Under the pieces are notes generated by a model. That model made no database searches. It was not told the origin of the DNA and saw nothing but the letters and a program-made list of their open reading frames with translations. Positions 54,684 to 64,000 of a stretch of 64,000 nt of DNA are shown here, piece by piece. The DNA comes from Neopestalotiopsis rosae (taxonomy: Eukaryota; Ascomycota; Sordariomycetes; Amphisphaeriales; Sporocadaceae), in assembly GCA_023078685.1 (NCBI GenBank), contig JALGAS010000008.1, positions 2,604,001 to 2,668,000 on the forward strand, in the 5' to 3' direction. The translations under genes were made by a program, and so were the position numbers. Position 1 is the first letter of the stretch; each line of letters opens with the position of its first letter.

Positions 54684-55068
54684 GGTGAGGGTCATATACT
54701 CGACATGGTGCATATATAGACAAAGCGGATGGGTATACGATGGAGGATTGCGAGCAGGAATATAGACCTACGGCCCTTATAGAAGAGATCAGGGGTCGAA
54801 CGTAATGTAGTCCAGTCTCGAAGAAAGTGTATGAGTAACACTGAAATACACATTATGGTTTCCACTATGACATAAATTCCTCCCTAGCTATTCTGCGCTG
54901 TCCGAGACGTATGAGATTCAACTAGATAACGAAACAAAGCAAGACCATGCAGCTCACAAACATTATAGCCAATAATTGTAGGCTCCTGACAGACGCCGCA
55001 GTTTTGGATAATACTCCCTATTCACCCACCATGAGAATTATTCGCCTATCCAACCAACTTGGTTATTA
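54684..55068. other. intergenic between convergent genes
   Basis: 385 bases with the 3' ends of the amidase gene and of the small cysteine-rich gene. No further feature recognised. Confidence 0.45.
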
Positions 55069-55438
55069 CTACTTTGGAACACAGCTCGCGCCGTTGTTCC
55101 CATCCTGACACTTGTTGTTGGACTTGTAATCGCAGTCGCCCGTCATGACGAGCTTGTTATCGGTACAGCGGCCATACACCAAGTTGTTCCTAGAAGAGCG
55201 AAAGAGCAAATCGTTAGGTTACGGTCGTGTTAAAGTCTAGGAAGAAACTTCTTTGCCCCACCGCCCCATTACACATTCGCGATGACAATAGTAACGTCAG
55301 AAGGGAAAAACAGCAAAATGAAAAAGGCCAAGCTCACCAGCACCAATCTACATCCGGCGTCATGTCAGAACAGTACGGAAATGTGGCCTGCGCGCCCACG
55401 ATGACGGCGGCGACGTTCAGGACCACGGTGGGTCGCAT
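55069..55438 (-). CDS. small secreted six-cysteine protein (73 residues)
   Basis: Not a recognised family. Two exons on the minus strand, 55438-55338 and 55189-55069, separated by a 148-nt intron (GTGAGC donor, TTCTAG acceptor). The junction TG+G rebuilds Trp in DWCWNNLVYGRC and the total, 222 nt, closes in frame at TAG. Residues 1-18 look like a signal peptide (MRPTVVLNVAAVIVGAQA). The mature part, about 55 residues, has six Cys (residues 23, 33, 42, 53, 61, 70), an even number that suits three disulphides, and ends NNGASCVPK. Size and composition fit secreted effector-like or antimicrobial fungal peptides; no activity can be assigned. Too small and too broken to appear in simple open-frame lists. 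Confidence 0.7.
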
Positions 55439-58400
55439 GGTTGAAAGAAGAAGGAGTGTGAGTGTGTTCTCGGTTCGTCAGCTGAGCTGAACAGGGCGGG
55501 AGGGCGGGGGCAAGGCTTTTCTGGTTTAACGGGCCGAAGGAACCGGTCCAGTTCGGGACAAAGTGTTTGTGAAGTATAAGCGATCCCAGCTTAGGGCGAG
55601 ATGGAATCCATGGAATTTCTTGTTTTACAAGGGAGAAGAGGAAAATGAAAAGATTCTACCGCTAAACGGAGTTTCTTTTTTGCTGATGAAAAAGGATGGT
55701 CAGCAAGTCAGCATCACTTTCCGTTCTCGCCACTACCCAAAGGAGGGTGGTTTTTCGTTCCCCCTCATTCTTTCTCAGCTGTGATATGGTGTAACGCGAG
55801 GAACATTGGTTGAAGAAACTGGCCCGGCGAGGCTGAACGTTGCCCCCCTTTGGCTCAAATAGGGAATTCTGAGTGCTACGCTGGATGCTGCACATTAAGT
55901 CTTGGCAATTGGGGTGTCTGTGGAAGCTACCTAAGTTTTAGCGAATGAGTGTATGTGTATTCTATGTTGGTGTTTATGATGTGAAAAGATGATTTCTTAC
56001 ATAGTTCATTGGGGTTCAGTCAATGAATCTAACTTGTTGTATTAAGCCATATCGTTGTGCGGGAAAGAACCTAGTGTATTTGATAGAATATGATCGTATT
56101 TGGATCGTAGTTGGAAGGAGATACTCGCCCGATATGGAACTTAATCCTAGTCAGGATCAAGACGCGGTCCGACCTGGCCTCCACGCAAGTGGTGTTGGAG
56201 CCAGTGACAGCTTTGCCGGACAAGAGATTCCCATGAGCGCAGCAATATGTAGAGACTCTCGTTTCTGACGAAATAATGCTTTCCCTAAAAGCTCAGCTGT
56301 TTGGCATCCTACATAGCTTATACAGTCGCTGAGAATTCCGAGAGATCAAGATTCTGCTGTCTAATTTGCATGTCAAGACAATTACTCGTGTGACATACAT
56401 TGTCTTCTGGTATGCACAATCGTAACGTCTAGCAGACAATTGACTTTTCTGAAACTAATAAACTGACCTCGCAGCAGCCCCGTAACTCAGCCAATGGATT
56501 GCAAAGGTTCACTTACTGATCAATCTCAATCATTTTGCTGCGACTCCGCGTTCGACGTGCAGAAGGGATACAACATCGGTCGTGACCGGCACTTGACACT
56601 TTTCCAGAAGGAACAATCTCATCCAACAACATAAGCATTCCACATAGGGCTGTACAATCCGGAGCGAGGGATTCGGGAGGCGCGGCTAGGCGGCTTACGG
56701 GTTGTCCGCGCGGTTGTTTGGGAACAACTTTGTATCTGCCGAGAGGGTGCAACCACCTGTTGGAGCGTCAGCGGCGCATCGGTATAAACAAGTAACACCG
56801 AGACTAATTGTAGAAAAGGGTGATTCCCCTTATTCCGAGCCTTGTGTGCTCTGCGTACTTTTCAGCATGTCCTATGTGTATTACAGATAACAGGCAGCAG
56901 CTTTTTTATCCGCTGCGGGTTGGTGCATTCTGCATATGCTGACGGGCGAATGCGAGTCCACCACCATGCCCCCAACACGGTTACATTGCAACACTTGTTT
57001 CTTCGGCGTTGTCCGGCAGACATCGGTGTATGGAAACAGTAAACTGCAAGTCAATGTTATTGTACCAGAAGAGAAAAGTGTAGAAAGAAAGTGCTGACAT
57101 TAGTGAGAATCTGTAAATCCTTCTTCTTTCCAAAAGACCTAGTCGAACAAGTGGAAACCGTCTAGACGCACACATGCTGCAATCACCAACAAGGGCAAAG
57201 CCGTTTTTATTCTTTCCTCATCTGGGTAAATGAACGGGTTCGTTGTTGTACGAGAAGTATGACTGCATACACAAAGGACATCTCGCCGTAGCGGCCCCTC
57301 TTCTGCCTCTCCCACCTCGACCGTCCAGTGGATCCGACGTCTTTTTCGGTTCTCTCTCACTTATCCGTAGCCCTGTAAGCCTCTCGGGTTGGAAAAGAGA
57401 TGCACACATATTGCTGCCTATAGTATCATCATCCTGAACATCAAGAGCAACACCAACCGCAGGTAAGCCAACTCGCAGCTCGGCAGGATTCAAAATGTAC
57501 AGTGACAATAAGCACCATCATCCAATGGTGAGACAATTCCGAGGTTGTTTCCTGGGTTCGTTTCCCTTTCTTGCCGGACACCCCACCAGGTCTTCTGCTG
57601 CAGATTTGTGGCTCAGCACTGCATGCATGTGAAGGATACGTACATGCACAAGTCCGACTCCCCCGGACAGATAGGGATCATGATCCATTTTCGGGTGCCC
57701 TATCATGTGTTATCAACGCCACCTGGGGGCTACTTATCGCCCAGAAATTATTTCTAGAAACGTGGCATGCAGCCTTCCGTCACTGGTATCACAGCCTCTC
57801 GCGAGGCACGAAAAGCCGGTTTGCTTCCATGATACTTACATAGTAGAGTTGTATAGTCTTAGTACTTGCTGCGCTTTGACCTTTTCAAGACATGCCCTTC
57901 TCGAGGAATTAGTGGCAGCTTGATTGCACATGAGATCACAGGAGAGCATGCTGAGAGTGGAATAAGATGGAGTGGTAACTTTTTTTTTGTTCGATTAACT
58001 ACTAAATTCACAAATGAGATGCTATAACAAATATCACCTGGATACTTGACATAGCATCAGCCTGCCTCCCATGCTCCTTGGTAGAATATGCACAGCACAT
58101 CTTTCCTTGGAGCGCCTCAGAAGTCGTGCGTGGAAACAGATATCCAGCTGCACAAGAACTTCTGAGATGTAGTGGGACGGAGCTACAATTTTGCCGCTTG
58201 TCAAACCAGCCCCTTCCGCCACCTAAAGCCGTGAGGCTTCCCGCATCCTTCTAGCTAAGACCAACCGCGAACCGAGCGGCACGGAAGAAAGGAACCCGAC
58301 TAGCAGGCTGTTGTCCCCGTGTTGCCCCCTCGGCACGGCGCTTCTGTTGCCTTCTTGGAGCGGTGGTGCTCGCCCGGCAAATAATGGTCGGCGGGCCGGA

Positions 58401-59436
58401 ATGATGCTGGCGTTGACGGCGGTAAAGGGCCATGCATCTCCCTGTCCAGCAGAAATATATCGTGTATAATGCCCAGCTTTTATGTTCTTGTGATTCATCC
58501 CTATCGCCTTCAAGTCTCTCTCGTATCATTGAAGATGCGAGGCCTTGTTTTTGTCGACAACCAGTGTCTGCCGCTGACAGCGCAATCCTCCATTACGCGT
58601 CTCGGGCTACGATATGATCTTGGTGTAACGACCTACAGGGCAAGCGCAGACACAGTCCTGCTTTCCTGTGTGAATCCATAGGTGCACGACTTTGCCGAAA
58701 GTTCGTCAACATCAAGTCGATTGTATTTCGTGAAAGTCGTCATAAGCTCATAAGGTATTCGTCATAAGGTCGTTCGTTCATTCGTAACAAGGCCGGAAAT
58801 GTTTGGTAGTAGAACTTGAAGCGAGTGTGCTGACTGGGTGGAGGTTGTTTCGTTCCCAAGTCGCAGAATGGGTATCATCCAAAGAAAGCCGCTTTATGCC
58901 GTATAAACCAAAAGAAAACAGGGGAACAAAACAAAATCCAAACATCCTATAACCAATGATATCTGCTCTTCGGTCTCTGCCGGGCATGTGGTGTGCATTG
59001 CTGCGTATACCTCTTATAATTTTAGGGATAAGAAAATCCGGTCTTCTGTATCTCAAAGACCTGCCCTGTTGTAAATGCGACCCAAAACAAATGAAATGAA
59101 AGAAAGCCCTCCCAGGCTCCAACCATGATATAATGGAAAGGATTACCCACGCGACCGAGCTCGCGGTGATGGTGATGTGAGAGTTCCCGAAAATCAAACG
59201 CTCGCTCGCTATAAATGAAATTCCAAAAGAAAAATATGAGACAAAGAAACCCTGGGATATTATATGCCGAGAATGTTCTGGTATCGAGTCGCTGTGATGG
59301 AGATGATGCCGAATAAACGCCCATATGCTTTGTACAAGCTTCCAGTGGAGCTGAGAAGAGGAAGTCCGTGATGCCTTTTTCCTCAAGAATGGTTGACAAC
59401 CGGTGATCGAGATCTCTTTCTTATTCTTGGTGGTTG
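55439..59436. other. 4 kb gene-poor stretch
   Basis: No frame with domains. Frames at 56023-56268, 57545-57843 and 58223-58529 are short, overlap others and lack splicing logic. The frame 58778-59899 on the minus strand is long but Ser/His-rich, out of frame with, and partly overlapping, the next gene; it lies mostly in that gene's 3' region and is judged chance. The immediate upstream side of 55438 should carry the small-protein promoter. Confidence 0.4.
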
Positions 59437-60465
59437 TCACATTGTCGTAGCATACTCTTGGTAGCGATCCCATCCGAATCCGCCGAAACCAGCGTTGATG
59501 CCGCAGTGCGCCGTCAACATGCTGGGTAGAGGCAAAGCCGGAATGGGGGCCATTGCCATGGGCGAACTGTAGAAGAAGCCAGCGGTAGTATATGGTGTGC
59601 TGAAGGGAGGTGTGGGTGACGGAATTTGAACCTCGTTCAGAGCCATATTTGCCCAGATGGGAGTGGAGTCGGATGAAGTTGACGTGACGCTGGGGCTCGA
59701 AGGAAGTACCCGCCAAGAGTCGACCGGTGCAGGCACGGCGGCTGGCGATGGGGTATTTTGAGACCACATGCTTGCGCCTGCTGGCGAGCTGGGCAGCAGA
59801 GGAGGTTGGCGGACAACGTCGACAATTCTGGGCGGCGGGGGCAACAACGGCTTCATGAGGGCCATGATGCTGTTCTTGACATCCTCGCTCTTTCCGCAAA
59901 GCAACTCACCCATACCCTCCTCTTCTAGACCCTCGAGGGCAGAGACGTGCGTCCGGAAAACGAACCTGTTGATTGCCTGGACGAAATCCTCGTGCAGCTT
60001 CTTGGCCTGCTGGTCCTTTTCCGACCAGTCATAGGTTGCGGCCTTGGCGTCAACACAGTGAACCTCCTTGTGGTACTCGATGAGAGCACTGATCGAATCT
60101 GGGGTGAGCTTGTAGGCGACCTCGTTGCGCAGAACCATATCCACATGTACAATATAAGCCTCGATGTGCAGAAGTTGAAAGTTGCGAATGGCCTCGAGCA
60201 ATGGGTTCGAATCCGTCTGCAGCTCGGCTTCTGGGAGCTTGGGCAGCATGATGGAGGTCAGGGTCCAGATGGCATTTGGCGACGACAGGATATCGGTCAA
60301 GCATCTTTGGTGCTGGGGTACGCTGTTGAGAGGGCGCTTGACCTTGTTGACGCGCTTAAGAGTCTGTGTTAACCATGGCTCGACCTTTGAGCCCAGAACG
60401 ACGTTGACTGAGGAGGCCCTCGGCGCAAAGGCCGCGGCGGAAGCTGGTAGTAGTTGAACAGGCAT
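59437..60465 (-). CDS. 342-residue protein of unknown function
   Basis: Single exon, family not recognised. Residues 25-190 look folded and helical: VEPWLTQTLKRVNKVKRPLN, LTDILSSPNAIWTLTSIML, then a long helix-rich segment with HIEAYIVHVDMVLRNEVAYK and DSISALIEYHKEVHCVDAK, and LHEDFVQAINRFVFRTHVSA. After residue 205 it becomes Pro/Ser-rich and disordered (LLPPPPRIVDVVRQPP), ending in a Gly/aromatic tail (GFGGFGWDRYQEYATTM). No signal peptide or membrane segment. Coding bias, the clean N-terminus and a long pyrimidine-rich leader at 60466-60540 support a real gene. The wide gene-free flanks on both sides resemble those of regulatory genes with large promoters, but that is only suggestive. Confidence 0.72.
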   Translation of the reverse strand: MPVQLLPASAAAFAPRASSVNVVLGSKVEPWLTQTLKRVNKVKRPLNSVPQHQRCLTDILSSPNAIWTLTSIMLPKLPEAELQTDSNPLLEAIRNFQLLHIEAYIVHVDMVLRNEVAYKLTPDSISALIEYHKEVHCVDAKAATYDWSEKDQQAKKLHEDFVQAINRFVFRTHVSALEGLEEEGMGELLCGKSEDVKNSIMALMKPLLPPPPRIVDVVRQPPLLPSSPAGASMWSQNTPSPAAVPAPVDSWRVLPSSPSVTSTSSDSTPIWANMALNEVQIPSPTPPFSTPYTTAGFFYSSPMAMAPIPALPLPSMLTAHCGINAGFGGFGWDRYQEYATTM

Positions 60466-63400
60466 CGTAACGCCTTCCCAGGGTAGGAAGATCTTTCTCT
60501 CTTTAATTTTTTTTCTTATGAAATTCCAAGTACAGGAAACAGAACGAAGGAAGACTCGTCGTCGGGAGAGAGGAAACTTTAGGGTGACTAAGAAAGAATC
60601 CTTGAAGGCTTTGGTGGAGAGAGCGCTTCCGGGAGTGACGAGGATGGACGGGAAAGACGAATAATAAGAGAAAAGTGATGACGGAGCGAGGCGGTCCCTA
60701 GGACAGGGTATTAAGCTTGCACACCTTGCAACCGCAAATAAGAAGAAGAGAATGGAGGACGAAGTACTCGTGAAGAGAGAAGGGAGGGTAAGACAAGAAG
60801 AAGCCGCGATGAGAGGTGGGGTGAGTTATAATCCTCTCTCTCTTTCTCGCTCTTGCCTTGGCTGGGATTGCGCACACACCATTCACGCGCTAGGTACTTG
60901 CGTACTTGCGCTCTTCCCACTTCTCCCGCTCCCCTCCGACCCGGACTGACGATTGATGCGCGGACAGGCCCCATGTCAGGTCACTTTTAGTGTGTGTATC
61001 TATGGATTGATGGGGACTGGGACCAAGCCAAGCAACAGCCAGCCCAAGACTGGTTGGTGTAGGCCATGTACTGGGTCATCGACTGCGTATGTCACTGCCC
61101 TGCCCTGCCTCTCTCGCAGTCCTCGCTCGCTTCCTATTCTAGCTCGGGCTAGTTCTAGTAGGGTCAAGGTAGGCAGGTATGTACTATGGGCGGTAGGTAG
61201 CCACCGGACATACACTTGATACCGGGTATCCATGGTATTGTAGTATCCATCTCTAGTATTCGTATCTTGCCATCCATTACATACCTGTTGCTGCTGTCTG
61301 TCTATCCATAGACACGATTGCGCCGTCACTTGCTTGCTCAATTCGTCACTCAACTGCAACTCTGATTTGCTTGTCATCCCTGAAAGTCTATCTTGTCTTT
61401 CGTTATAGGACCTTGATGCATTGCCTTGAGACCGGGACGCGCATAGCACTTCCTTGTCATTCGCCTCTGCCGAATATGTGCACTATTCGCCCGTCATGTC
61501 ATCGCCATCATCCAGCAGCTAGCATCGCATCAGCAGTGCATTTGACGGGGTGGCACCTTTCTGATTGAATGTACCTTACCTTATGCTCCATTCAGGGAAA
61601 GCCTGCTCTAGCTAACTGCTCGACAGGTCCATAGGTCGGTCGATCCCCTGGAGGGGTCATGCGCGGCAAAAAAAAAAAGAAGTGGCCCTGAATTTTTTCT
61701 CTTTCCCCCCTCTCCTCTGCGCGCAGTAGTGTAGTAGCATCGCACTGCTCGAGTGGGCTGTGTCTTCGTCGTGCATATGCTGGAAGTAAACGGACAAATG
61801 GGAGCAAGGCGACCGATGGGAGGGAGCTGAAAGGTGCATATGGGCCAGTGCGTCCGCGCCACCCAACTCTCGTACCGGTACAAACAGCAAGAAAAAAAAA
61901 AAACGGCCAATTCGGCACCTATAGCGCTAGCGGGGCAGTCCTGGCCGAGGGTCAGGTTTGCAGGTTTGGGTAGGTCTACTAACTACAGGTAGCACCGGAC
62001 ATGATGGGCCTTAGCAGCGGCCAGCGGCCCTTAGGTCTGGTATATTCCGCCGTGTCGTACGCTACCAAAGGTGCCCAGCGTAAAACGGCCTCCAACGCTG
62101 CGCTTCGCTAGATCTGATGGATGGATGGACGGACGGACAGACTCCCAAATGCTACATTACCTAAACCCACATTCAGTTGGATCTGGGTAAAAAGGTCAAG
62201 GTAACAGCAAGCATTCGGCCTCTTTCAGATCTTGCAGCGGACATTCCAGAAAGCAAGAACTTGCGCCTCTATACGTACCTCACTCTATCACCTTGGTCAA
62301 GGTCTTCTCAATCAGGGCCGAGCTTATGGCGTGTTACAGGCGAGGCATCATTCCATGATTGAACCTTCAGCTTCCACGACGCGCTTGTATCAGTATCAAG
62401 GATCATATCACTGTAGTACAATTCGACCAGTCCTCGCAGTGCTAGTACCACATATCACTAGTATCAGGTTCACTGGTCAAAAGAGGAAGAAACCAAAAAA
62501 TTAAAAGCGTAAAAGCACGAGTAACCTTTTCCTCTCTTTTCCGTCCTTGTTCCCTGCATCCATCACTATTTTAGCCCTGCCGGCACTCCGGAAGTGGCCG
62601 GCGCACTGGCACTTGCAGGGAACCAGGCCGTCTCCGATGTCGAGGCGCTTGTCATTCATTAATAACATTCCATCGCTCCATTGACTTTTTTGATGGTCAC
62701 CATGACCATGGAAAGAATTTCGTGTGTGCGTGTGCGATGCAACACAACTGTTTGAGCCACTCCCCATACATACGCAGCGGCACAAGTGACATATGATCAA
62801 TAGTTGGAATTTGGCAGAGTGACTGTGTAAAGTCGTATTGAATATTCCATTCCATGCTCTCTTCTGGACTGTTCCAACCATCGCTTCTCTGTGAGGGTGC
62901 GCTCGCCTCTGCAAGCCATCAGAGTTGGAAACACTGCCATCTGTCATGTCATTGGTAGCTGCGCCTAGTCTCCCGCTTCATCACTTTTTCATCATCATGC
63001 CTCCTCTCTGATTATTTTCGTCTTTCTCCAAAAACTCAATCAAGGTTTTTCTATGTCCCCTTCTTGGAGCAGTTTATCTTTGGGAAACGTTTTGTTGGTG
63101 GACCGCCGAGCCGAGCGCCCATGACTATTGACCAGACCTGAACCCAGAAAGTGGGTGGTCTCAAGGGCGAAGGAGGAGCAAAAATGAGTCGCCAACGCTT
63201 ATGCAGGTTGGGAACGCCTTACATGATGCTATCATAGTAACAAAAAAGATGGTTTCGAAAGTCATGTAGGCGGACTATACCTACATTAGTTTCTTGGGGG
63301 CATAAACAATAAACCTACCGGCAGTAGTTCCTTTGCCACCCCTGGAACCATGACAAGCGATTCGTTCGCTCGAGAAATGATTGAAACTCTTAAGGGCATC

Positions 63401-64000
63401 GTAATAAATTATCTGTCAAACTTCGCGGACCAGTAATTCCTTCCCGTTGGTACGGGAGCAGCTGAAAGATCATCAAAAAAAAGCCCCGAGGCCCATTTCT
63501 ATAATGTCACCCCAGGATAGGCCAAAGTATTGTAGTAATCAAGCAAGGGCCTTGCAGCGGTAGCAGATCATCGATGCATACATGCCCTTTTCGCGGTTCA
63601 TCTCATCTCATCGCAATCCAGAAAGAACGAAAGCGGCTATCCCCATGTCATAGAAGCCTACCGTAGCAAGCGTAGCTCGCAGACTAACTAATGCAGTATG
63701 ATACCGGGGGAACGATATCTTTCGATGACTTGCATTGGAGGCAGGTGAGGTACGGCGGGCAGGTAGGCACAGCAGTACTTTCAGCTCCTTAGATTCAACG
63801 CACATACATACAGGCACACACACACACACATACATGTGCTTTCTCTTTCGTATACACAACAGTAGTTCCAACTGCAAATGGATCTTACATGAGAACCATG
63901 CAATCGGGAGAGAAAGTGGAGGTTGAAGTAAGATGACGACCTGCGCAATCTGTCCTCTGTTGGACGGCGGCTGTCCAACGAGGTCATCGAGAACAGAACG
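60466..64000. other. 3.5 kb non-coding stretch to the window end
   Basis: Contains the probable long leader and promoter of the 342-residue gene, then low-complexity DNA: CT-rich tracts at 60830-60860, poly-A runs near 61668 and 61892, a GATG/GACG tetranucleotide run near 62117-62140 and a CA microsatellite near 63815. Frames here (for example 62501-62947 minus) have no domains. No tRNA or other RNA gene was recognised. Confidence 0.45.
63814..63830. repeat. CA dinucleotide microsatellite
   Basis: About eight CA units flanked by CATACATA tetranucleotides, in non-coding DNA near the window end. Confidence 0.85.

Noticed and set aside
58778..59899. 373-codon minus-strand frame
   Set aside because: It overlaps the 342-residue gene in another frame and extends into its 3' region. 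Composition is His/Ser/Arg-rich without domains, as expected from a shadow frame.
1..64000. CRISPR arrays, operons, riboswitches, bacterial terminators
   Set aside because: No regularly spaced repeats or bacterial-type signals. Gene structure is plainly eukaryotic.

Overview
The window is a stretch of nuclear chromosome from a filamentous ascomycete, most likely a sordariomycete of the Hypocreales type. I infer this from short spliceosomal introns (mostly 50-110 nt) with GTANGT donors and CTNAC-like branch points, one-gene transcription units on both strands, and the gene content (Zn2Cys6 regulator, GH75 chitosanase, fungal NLR, Pbn1, Hsp104, mL67/Mhr1, DUF4360). The species cannot be named from sequence alone. 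I rebuilt 21 protein-coding genes, most with exon-intron structures that keep the reading frame across every junction.

Layout. 0-8.3 kb is accessory: a secreted GH75 chitosanase, a Zn2Cys6 regulator, a PEBP-family protein, an EBP/EXPERA membrane protein and an EthD-domain protein. 8.3-13.7 kb is core housekeeping: Cwc15 spliceosome factor, exosome subunit Rrp45, GTPase Arl3 and a polytopic membrane protein with two AT-hook-like motifs. 14.7-16.2 kb holds a secreted DUF4360 protein on a Ser/Thr stalk. 18.5-23.3 kb holds a large NLR-type gene (membrane anchor, alpha/beta-hydrolase with Cys at the nucleophile elbow, NACHT, HEAT repeats) whose HEAT domain is cut by one in-frame TAA. 24.6-31.8 kb has two large, mostly disordered proteins, the second a RING protein with an Arg-Asp-rich tail. 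32.6-35.6 kb has Pbn1 and a membrane-anchored prolyl 4-hydroxylase-like enzyme. 38.9-47.4 kb has a sulfotransferase-like P-loop protein, mitoribosomal mL67/Mhr1, the Hsp104 disaggregase and a photolyase. 48.6-55.4 kb has a secreted 5'-nucleotidase-like phosphoesterase, a decayed Mutator-like transposase fragment, an amidase and a small six-cysteine secreted protein. 55.4-64 kb is gene-poor, with one unrecognised 342-residue protein.

The genes do not form a single pathway. Themes are secreted hydrolases and small secreted proteins (chitosanase, DUF4360, phosphoesterase, cysteine-rich peptide), stress functions (Hsp104, photolyase, perhaps a War1-like regulator) and non-self recognition (NLR). 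The most interesting items are the NLR with its readthrough-or-decay stop codon and Cys elbow, the six-cysteine secreted peptide, two GC-AG introns, and several short introns that are a multiple of three and stop-free, so unspliced reading would miss them.
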